From NCBI GenBank assembly GCA_964551295.1, contig CAZKDJ010000215.1:1-6725 (forward strand): DNA of 6,725 nucleotides. Direction: 5' to 3'. The notes beneath the pieces were generated by a model. That model saw nothing but the letters and a program-made list of their open reading frames with translations. It was not told the origin of the DNA and ran no database searches. Every line of letters begins with the position of its first letter. Within the stretch, counting starts at the first letter, position 1. A program made the translations under genes and the position numbers. The stretch is from JAFGED01 sp964551295 (GTDB lineage Bacteria > Chloroflexota > Anaerolineae > B4-G1). Positions 1 through 5,073 of the stretch are shown here, one piece after another.

Positions 1-883
1 CGCTCAGATCCTCCCACTCGCCCGCGCCCCACAGCTCGATCAGCTTTTGCACCAGGTCGCCGACGCTGACGGCCACGTGCTCGGGCGGGGCGAAATTCCA
101 GGCCTCGGCGAAACGCCCCCCCTCCTGCACCAGCTTTGCCGCCAGCCACAGATACCCGCTCAGTGGCTCCAAAACGAGCTGCCACGGACGCACCGAGTGC
201 GGGTTGCGCACGAGGATCGGCTCACCGTCCATCAACGCGCGCATACAGTCCACCACCAAGCGATCCTGCGCCCAGTCGCCGCCGCCGATCACGTTCCCCG
301 CCCGCGCGGAGGCCAGGGCTGTACCGTGTTCAGCATACGTCTCCACGGGGAAGAACGACCGCCGGTAGGAGGCAACGGCCAGCTCGGTCATGGCCTTGCT
401 GGCGCTGTACGGATCGTGCCCACCGAGGCGGTCGATCTCCCGGTAGCCCCACAGCCACTCCCGATTCTCGTAACACTTGTCGCTGGTGACACACACCACC
501 GCCTCGACCGAATCAGTCAGCCGCACCGCTTCCAGGACGTTGACCGCGCCGCCGACGTTGATGTCAAAGGTCTCTTTCGGCTCGGCGTACGATAGGCGCA
601 CGATGGGCTGAGCGGCCAGGTGAAAGACGACGCGCGGCTCGTGCTCCTCGATCACCCGGCGCAGCGCGTCCAAATCGCGCACGTCGCCGCGCACGTCCAC
701 CACCCGTTGCCCCAGGCGAGTCGCCCCGAAATTGCTCGGGACGGTCGGCACGTCCACGCTGTAGCCGACCACCTCGGCCCCCAGCTCCTGCAGCCAGATG
801 CTCAACCAGGAGCCCTTAAAGCCCGTGTGGCCAGTCACCAGCACCGGCATCCGGTGAAAAACACGTCCAAAAGCGTCCTGCAT
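1..883 (-). CDS. rfbG: CDP-glucose 4,6-dehydratase (3' end beyond the window)
   Basis: This short-chain dehydrogenase-type enzyme converts CDP-glucose to CDP-4-keto-6-deoxyglucose with bound NAD, the entry step to CDP-linked 6-deoxy and 3,6-dideoxy sugars of surface polysaccharides. I translated the minus strand by hand: 294 residues are present of a usual 355-370, and the C-terminus is cut by the left edge. Seen: the NAD-binding TGHTGFKG at residues 17-24; the family hallmark TSDKCYENREW at 133-143, which supplies the catalytic Ser/Thr and the specificity loop; the catalytic Y159-x3-K163 in DPYSASK; ARAGNVIGGGDW at 193-204; and RPWQLVLEPLSGYL near 232-245. These separate it from dTDP- and GDP-sugar dehydratases. 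The ATG at 883 is the only ATG before the conserved core apart from M12, and no strong Shine-Dalgarno precedes it. It starts 19 bases after the small basic ORF and is probably cotranscribed. The cytidylyltransferase gene (rfbF) that often precedes rfbG is absent here. Confidence 0.95.
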   Translation of the reverse strand, partial: MQDAFGRVFHRMPVLVTGHTGFKGSWLSIWLQELGAEVVGYSVDVPTVPSNFGATRLGQRVVDVRGDVRDLDALRRVIEEHEPRVVFHLAAQPIVRLSYAEPKETFDINVGGAVNVLEAVRLTDSVEAVVCVTSDKCYENREWLWGYREIDRLGGHDPYSASKAMTELAVASYRRSFFPVETYAEHGTALASARAGNVIGGGDWAQDRLVVDCMRALMDGEPILVRNPHSVRPWQLVLEPLSGYLWLAAKLVQEGGRFAEAWNFAPPEHVAVSVGDLVQKLIELWGAGEWEDLS

Positions 884-902
884 AGCTACACCAAGCGTAA
901 GA

Positions 903-1052
903 CTACTTTCCGCCTCCGTTTGCTCTCTTTTTCACCAGGCGCATCTTGAAAGCCATCACCTCGCAGGTGAAGCCCTCCCGCCGGGCGCGCTTGCGCTTGC
1001 GCACGCCCTTCAACCGAGCCCCTCGCCTTCGATCACGCTTACTATCGCTCAC
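903..1052 (-). CDS. small very basic protein, 49 residues, function unknown
   Basis: This short ORF starts at GTG 1052, which shares one base with the murC stop (TAGTG), and ends at TAG 903-905. It has the strongest ribosome binding site in the window, AGGAGGAG, 7 bases before the GTG and inside the last codons of murC. That argues for translation coupled to murC. The product is extremely rich in Arg and Lys: the first 25 residues include runs such as KRDRRR and RKRKRARR, followed by EGFTCEVMAFKMRLVKK and a GGGK tail. There is one Cys, no signal peptide and no membrane segment. The composition suggests RNA or DNA binding, or contact with an acidic partner, but I recognise no family. A chance ORF in G+C-rich DNA is the alternative. 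The exact stop-start overlap, the binding site and the lack of any other use for this stretch make a real gene more likely. Confidence 0.62.
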   Translation of the reverse strand: MSDSKRDRRRGARLKGVRKRKRARREGFTCEVMAFKMRLVKKRANGGGK

Positions 1053-2527
1053 TAGTGCTCTCCTCCTGTACCGTTGTTGCCGGGCCTGTCCGCACCATCG
1101 CCCAGCCGCTTAATCGACGGGCCGATGGTCACCAACTGTGCCCGCTCGCCTTCCAACACCTCCAACAACCACTCACCGATCTTGTCGCTATCCCCGGCGC
1201 CCAACGTCAGCACCACGTCGCCGGGCCGCACCTCGGTGGCCAGCCATACCACTGCCTCGTCCAGCGAGTCTGCGTGGCGGACATCGGGGTGCGCTATCGC
1301 TGTCGCCACGTCGGCGTTCGTCAGGCCCAACGTGTCGCGCTCGCGGGACGCGTAAATCGGCAGCACGACGACTTGATCCGCCAGGTCGAACGCCCGCGCG
1401 AACTGATCCAACAGCACCTTGGTGCGGCTGTAGGTGTGCGGCTGCCACACGGCCCACAAATTCTGGTTGGGGAAGCGCTCCCGCGCCGCTCGCAGCGTGG
1501 CCCGGATCTCGGTCGGGTGGTGCGCGTAATCGTCCACCACGAGCACGCCATCGGCCTCGCCCTTGATCTCGAAGCGCCGCCCCACACCGTGAAACTCGGT
1601 CAGCGCACTGCGCGTCACCTGGAAGGGCACGCCCAGATAGTCGGCCACTGCCAAAGCCGCCATCGCGTTGGAGGCGTTGTGCGCGCCCGGCAGCCGCAGC
1701 CGCACCAACCCCAGCGTCTCCTCCGCGCGTACGGCCAAAAAGTCCACGCCGCCGGCAAAGTTGGGCCGCACCTCCTCGGCCCGCCACTCCGCCCCCTCGT
1801 CCAACCCAAAGAAAGCCACCGGCTGCCCCGCATCCTGCCGGCGTTGGCCCAGCTCGCGCGCCGCCGGGTCGTCCCAGGAAGTGACCAGCAGTCCATCCGA
1901 CGGCACCAGGGCCACGAACGCCTCGAACGCCGCCCGAAAGTCGCCGAACGTGGGATAGCAGTCCGGGTGGTCGTGCTCGACGATGGTCACTACCGCGACA
2001 TCGGGCCGCAAGCTGAGAAAGGTGCGGTCGTACTCGTCGGCCTCGATGACGAACAGCTCTCCCCCACCCGCTCGGGCGTTCGTCTCCAACCCCGCGATCA
2101 CGCCGCCGACGATGAAGGTCGGATCGCGTTCGGCGGCCAGGAGGATGGAGGCGACCATCGCCGTCGTCGTCGTCTTGCCGTGTGTGCCGGCCACTGCCAC
2201 GCCCGTTCGCCCCGCCATCATCTGGCCCAGGAACTCGGGCCGCTTTAGCACGGGAATCCCGGCCGCCTGCGCCGCCTGCACCTCGACGTTGGAGGCGGGC
2301 ACCGCCGAGGAGATCACGACCAGGTCCGCGCCGTCCACGTTTTCCGCCCGGTGCCCGGCAAAGACGCTGGCCCCGTCCCGAGCCAGCGCCTTTGCCACCC
2401 GCGAGAGCACCAAATCCGAGCCGGAAACCCGTGCACCCTGCTCCATCAGCACGCGGGCGATGGCCGAAAGTCCGGCCCCGCCGATGCCGACGAAATGCAC
2501 GTGTCGAATCTTGGTTAAATCAGGCAC
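1052..2527 (-). CDS. murC: UDP-N-acetylmuramate--L-alanine ligase
   Basis: MurC is the cytoplasmic ATP-dependent ligase that adds L-alanine to UDP-N-acetylmuramate, the first step of the stem peptide. At 491 residues it has normal length and all three Mur ligase domains. The N-terminal UDP-substrate Rossmann domain carries GIGGAG at 14-19. The central ATPase domain has the P-loop GTHGKTTTT at 114-122, EADEYD at 162-167, EHDHPDCYPT at 184-193 and HNASNAMAA near 283-291. The C-terminal domain has DDYAHHPTEI at 332-341, WQPHTYSRTK at 361-370 and TLGAGD at 441-446. The last 30 or so residues are a polar Gly-rich tail. The start is GTG at 2527: an in-frame stop lies 9 bases upstream and AGGGAG sits 5 bases before it. 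It begins 28 bases after the nuclease-like gene, so its expression probably depends on transcription through the inserted ATPase pair. No murB follows in the window. Confidence 0.98.
   Translation of the reverse strand: MPDLTKIRHVHFVGIGGAGLSAIARVLMEQGARVSGSDLVLSRVAKALARDGASVFAGHRAENVDGADLVVISSAVPASNVEVQAAQAAGIPVLKRPEFLGQMMAGRTGVAVAGTHGKTTTTAMVASILLAAERDPTFIVGGVIAGLETNARAGGGELFVIEADEYDRTFLSLRPDVAVVTIVEHDHPDCYPTFGDFRAAFEAFVALVPSDGLLVTSWDDPAARELGQRRQDAGQPVAFFGLDEGAEWRAEEVRPNFAGGVDFLAVRAEETLGLVRLRLPGAHNASNAMAALAVADYLGVPFQVTRSALTEFHGVGRRFEIKGEADGVLVVDDYAHHPTEIRATLRAARERFPNQNLWAVWQPHTYSRTKVLLDQFARAFDLADQVVVLPIYASRERDTLGLTNADVATAIAHPDVRHADSLDEAVVWLATEVRPGDVVLTLGAGDSDKIGEWLLEVLEGERAQLVTIGPSIKRLGDGADRPGNNGTGGEH
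1060..1067 (-). promoter_or_regulatory. strong ribosome binding site for the small basic ORF, inside murC
   Basis: On the minus strand this reads AGGAGGAG, 7 bases before the GTG at 1052, and it overlaps the codons for the MurC tail TGGEH. It is the best Shine-Dalgarno match in the window and decides the start of the 49-residue ORF. Confidence 0.7.
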
Positions 2528-2532
2528 GGCAA

Positions 2533-2538
2533 CTCCCT
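2533..2538 (-). promoter_or_regulatory. ribosome binding site for murC
   Basis: On the minus strand this reads AGGGAG, 5 bases before the GTG start of murC. A second Shine-Dalgarno-like TGGAGG lies further upstream at 2547-2552 in the same 28-base spacer, just after the stop of the nuclease-like gene. It is too far from the GTG to serve it well and may be a relict. Confidence 0.6.
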
Positions 2539-2555
2539 ATCAATAGCCTCCAAAA

Positions 2556-3137
2556 TCAACGAGGCATAATGCCTAGTTGCTTCCAAAAACCGGCCAACGA
2601 GTCAAACCTGCCACGCGAGAGGGGCGGCACGATAAGCACGGTTTTACCTCCATACGACAACCTTCTTTCTGCTGGCCTTCGGTTGCCCCGTCTATTGGCA
2701 ATTCGATACTCGCGTCCAACGCGTCCCACAACCAACGCAATAACAGAATGCCCCTCTCCATCGGTAAGAAGCTGTCCACACTCTCGATGATGGAGTCTTC
2801 CTTCGCTTTCATCTCCTCCACCCTTGCCGAAGGCCGGAAGCATCGCTCGAAATTTCCTCTGAGCATCTGCCCATCCCGAGCCACTTTTGAACTCCACAAA
2901 CACAACTACCAGAGGACCGTCCTCAACTCGTCCGATCAGCAATCGGTCTGACCGGGCAATATCTCGATTCCCAAAATACCGTTCCAAGTCATATGCCTTG
3001 AGCACCTCACCGACATTCCGCTGGACGGATATTGAGAGACGTTGTCCACCTGAGCCCGGATCGGAAAGACTACACGTGGAAACGGCCCGGTCGACTGAGC
3101 TCGAGTCAAAGACACAGTACGAAGATAGATCGCACAT
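2556..3137 (-). CDS. unrecognised protein with a nuclease-like D...ExK motif, partner of the ATPase
   Basis: This is a 193-residue protein that I cannot assign to a named family. Near the middle, SDRLLIG (D64) is followed by a hydrophobic strand and FVEFKSG (E82, K84). This spacing and strand pattern resembles the catalytic core of PD-(D/E)XK nucleases, but the match is short and unproven. A second conserved-looking block is HSVIALVVGRVG at 130-141, then an Arg-rich stretch (NRRGNRRPAERR), then LSYGGKTVLIVPP at 160-172, ending in LAGFWKQLGIMPR. The alternation of strands, a basic linker and a helix looks like a folded domain read in one frame throughout. The ATG at 3137 lies 9 bases after the ATPase stop, with a purine-rich AGAGGGCGGGA leading into it, so the two genes are surely cotranscribed. 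There is no signal peptide or membrane segment. Its G+C is lower than the flanking cell-wall genes, as for the ATPase. Nuclease activity is an inference. Confidence 0.75.
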   Translation of the reverse strand: MCDLSSYCVFDSSSVDRAVSTCSLSDPGSGGQRLSISVQRNVGEVLKAYDLERYFGNRDIARSDRLLIGRVEDGPLVVVFVEFKSGSGWADAQRKFRAMLPAFGKGGGDESEGRLHHRECGQLLTDGEGHSVIALVVGRVGREYRIANRRGNRRPAERRLSYGGKTVLIVPPLSRGRFDSLAGFWKQLGIMPR

Positions 3138-3146
3138 TCCCGCCCT

Positions 3147-4382
3147 CTACGCACCGTAGGCCTGTAGATACTCGAGTCGATTCAGTTCAATCCCCAGTTG
3201 CTCATCCACCCCCGTCAAGTGCTCCTCAGAAACAAGTCCCGTTTCCTCGTCCACAATACTCTCTACAACGCCATCCTCGCGGAAAAGGTAGGCTCCCACA
3301 TTTCCGCGCTTCAGCCTCACCTCCGGCTGCGGTATCCCCGGCTCTTTCACAGTCTCTTCCAGATCAGATGCCACCAGCAAGTTGTTCACTGCGTACAACA
3401 CTGTCGGCGAGTGGGTAGTGATTAAAACTCTGAACCCCTGATTTACCAGATAGGCCAATATCTCAGTCATAGCCACTTGAGCTTCGGGATGAAGGTGTAT
3501 CTCTGGTTCCTCTACGTGAACGTAAAACGGAGACTCGATCAATCTCTCCTTGCGCCAGCTAAAAAGCACTTCCGATAACAACACGAGTGGCCAATTGGCT
3601 TTCTGCCCTGACGAGGCCATATCTACGTCAATCTCTTTTGCCTGGTCCACTTTCCACTTCCACACTTCGCCCCGTCGGTAAACCTCGCCAACCAGTGCCT
3701 TCTTGCCCCGCTCTCGCACCCACTGGCCTTCCTGCGTATTTGGTATCCCCCCACGCCAACTCTTGAAAGTGCTGGCAGCCTCCTCCATCATGTCCGCAAA
3801 GATAAGAAGAGGGGCAGGAAAAGAAAGCACTTGCCATACCGAAGGGCCTCTCGCGTGCGAGTACACGACCCGTTCGGTGGGTACGTAGACCGCGCGCCGC
3901 CTTACCGGCTGTTTTCCCGCTCGTATCCGCGCAACTTTCATCTTGAGAGACTCACGCAGATTAGCTCCGCTTAGATCAAAACTTACTTGAAACCCTGAAG
4001 GATCAGCCGCCTGGAATCCTGCACGTTTGATCTCGAATTCCATCGGCGGCTCCTTCTCAGGAGAACAGTATCCGACAATCGCAACAGGTTCATCAGTCAG
4101 TTCAGAAGGCATGTCTGCAAAGACAGAAAAATCTCCTCCGGCGCTACGAAGATTGTTCAAGACCGCATTCACAATCTTGTTCTCGCTTGCACCTGGCCCC
4201 AACCTGGATTCGTGATACCGCACGAGAAAGGGCAGATTCCTGAAAAAATAAACCAATTGGGAAACCAGCGACTTGCCCGTCCCTTGTTTGCCGATAAAGA
4301 TCGTAAACGGACGTATCTCCATCCCCCCTCGCGGAAGTTCCCGGATGGGCCCAAAAGCTCCCGTGATCTGCAAGTTTTCCAT
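3147..4382 (-). CDS. OLD/RecF-type AAA ATPase (AAA_15/AAA_21-like), possible defence ATPase
   Basis: This 411-residue cytoplasmic ABC-class ATPase belongs to the SMC/RecF/OLD group. The Walker A motif is GKQGTGKS at 31-38. An ABC signature variant, SSGQK, is at 257-261. Walker B with the catalytic glutamate is VHVEEPEIHLHPE, with E291-E292, and the H-loop is ITTHSP with H324. EEPExHLHP followed by TTHSP is diagnostic of the group. The roughly 220 residues between Walker A and the signature include YVPTERVV and show no coiled coil, so this is a compact form. After the ATPase core there is a C-terminal tail with GAYLFREDG and no Toprim nuclease domain, unlike true OLD proteins. The nuclease role may therefore lie with the next gene, 9 bases on. 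GGGGAG precedes the ATG at good spacing. It sits in lower-G+C DNA between the CvpA-like gene and murC, which suggests acquisition. Relatives act in phage defence (PARIS AriA, Septu PtuA, RloA), but the exact family is not recognised. Confidence 0.93.
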   Translation of the reverse strand: MENLQITGAFGPIRELPRGGMEIRPFTIFIGKQGTGKSLVSQLVYFFRNLPFLVRYHESRLGPGASENKIVNAVLNNLRSAGGDFSVFADMPSELTDEPVAIVGYCSPEKEPPMEFEIKRAGFQAADPSGFQVSFDLSGANLRESLKMKVARIRAGKQPVRRRAVYVPTERVVYSHARGPSVWQVLSFPAPLLIFADMMEEAASTFKSWRGGIPNTQEGQWVRERGKKALVGEVYRRGEVWKWKVDQAKEIDVDMASSGQKANWPLVLLSEVLFSWRKERLIESPFYVHVEEPEIHLHPEAQVAMTEILAYLVNQGFRVLITTHSPTVLYAVNNLLVASDLEETVKEPGIPQPEVRLKRGNVGAYLFREDGVVESIVDEETGLVSEEHLTGVDEQLGIELNRLEYLQAYGA

Positions 4383-4395
4383 CTACATGCTCCCC

Positions 4396-4411
4396 TTCTG
4401 ACGGATCAGAA
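4396..4411 (-). promoter_or_regulatory. small hairpin abutting the ATPase ribosome binding site
   Basis: TTCTGA-TCCG-TCAGAA is a perfect 6-base stem with a 4-base loop on the minus strand, in the 46-base gap between the CvpA-like gene and the ATPase. Its 3' arm runs directly into the GGGGAG ribosome binding site. No T-run follows, so it is not an intrinsic terminator. It could tune translation or mark an RNA end, or be chance. Confidence 0.35.
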
Positions 4412-4428
4412 TCATCCAATGTGTTCGA

Positions 4429-5073
4429 TCATATAAACACGATCAGCACAAACACGAACGAAAGCGCCACCGCCAGGTACAACACCGCGTCCGACTGTTC
4501 AACCACCCGCGGCGGCAAAATGGTCAAGAGGTTCGCCGAGGTGGTGTCAGGCTTCGGCGGCACGATACCCCCGATCCCCTTTGCGTCGGGAAAGTAAACG
4601 AGCCACATCACCGGATTGCCATCCTGATCAAACACCGGATTGCCGTTTTCATCGACCACCTGTTGCGGGCCCCGCTGATTTTCGGGCACGCCAAAGTAGG
4701 ACATGTCCAGAAACGCCAGCACCGTGCCGATGATGAGAAACCCGTTAAGCAGGCCGATAAAGAACCCCAGCAGGATGTCCTGCAATCGCTCGCGGGCCAC
4801 CTTGGCCCCGATGCGCGAGATGACCGTCGGGCTAGCGTACCCGAAAATGGTGATGATGATGAACACGACGGTGCGCGTGTAGAATTTGGTATTCGGGGCC
4901 AGGTTGTTGAACAGATCGCGCAGCGGCGGCAGGAAGGTTAGCAGGACGTGCTGGAAGAACAGCGCCACGATCACGCTGCAGGCCACGATGATCTCTTTGG
5001 CCCAGCCGCGCAAGCCGCCGATCAAGCCAAACAGAATCATCAAGGCGCCAAAGACCGTGTGGATGGGTATCAT
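4429..5073 (-). CDS. CvpA-like integral membrane protein
   Basis: This is a 214-residue membrane protein. Hydrophobic segments lie near residues 5-20, 28-48, 67-88, 102-122 and 196-214. The pattern of an N-terminal helix pair with a RGWAKE turn, followed by a VARERLQD...GFFIGLLNGFLIIG segment, resembles the CvpA (colicin V production) family, whose molecular role is poorly known and which has been linked to envelope function. A polar loop at about 124-195 holds two copies of an eight-residue DxxGNPV repeat and a Pro-rich stretch (VPPKPDTTSAN). The protein ends inside its last hydrophobic segment with no cytoplasmic tail. Its ATG overlaps the murG stop by four bases (ATGA) and GAAGGGGGA precedes it, so it is translationally coupled to murG. 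Its place among peptidoglycan genes suggests a role in the envelope. The CvpA assignment rests on topology and general likeness. Confidence 0.85.
   Translation of the reverse strand: MIPIHTVFGALMILFGLIGGLRGWAKEIIVACSVIVALFFQHVLLTFLPPLRDLFNNLAPNTKFYTRTVVFIIITIFGYASPTVISRIGAKVARERLQDILLGFFIGLLNGFLIIGTVLAFLDMSYFGVPENQRGPQQVVDENGNPVFDQDGNPVMWLVYFPDAKGIGGIVPPKPDTTSANLLTILPPRVVEQSDAVLYLAVALSFVFVLIVFI
4609..4656 (-). repeat. two tandem 24-bp units coding the repeat [VF]D[EQ][ND]GNPV
   Basis: Residues 140-155 of the CvpA-like protein are VDENGNPV followed by FDQDGNPV. At the DNA level the 12-base string CACCGGATTGCC (plus strand) occurs at 4609-4620 and again at 4633-4644, 24 bases apart, so this is a recent-looking in-frame duplication in the polar loop. 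Confidence 0.8.

Noticed and set aside
47..595. A 182-codon plus-strand ORF near the left edge
   Set aside because: It is antisense to the CDP-glucose 4,6-dehydratase, which reads continuously from 883 to the window edge with diagnostic motifs.
1055..2248. A 397-codon plus-strand ORF opposite murC
   Set aside because: It lies wholly antisense to an intact murC with every motif. Its product is rich in His, Arg and Pro without any domain, as expected for the opposite strand of G+C-rich coding DNA.
2573..2905. A second minus-strand frame in the nuclease-like gene, considered as evidence of a frameshift after the VEFKSG motif
   Set aside because: The 193-residue frame continues with convincing blocks (IALVVGRVG, LSYGGKTVLIVPP) to its stop, so no frameshift is needed. 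The other frame shows no comparable pattern.
4396..4411. Intrinsic terminator after the CvpA-like gene
   Set aside because: The stem is only six pairs with mixed composition and no T-run follows on the transcribed side. It runs straight into a ribosome binding site.
2528..4428. Direct repeats or target-site duplication flanking the ATPase pair
   Set aside because: Comparing the spacers at 4383-4428 and 2528-2555 by eye gave no shared string long enough to support a transposition or integration footprint.
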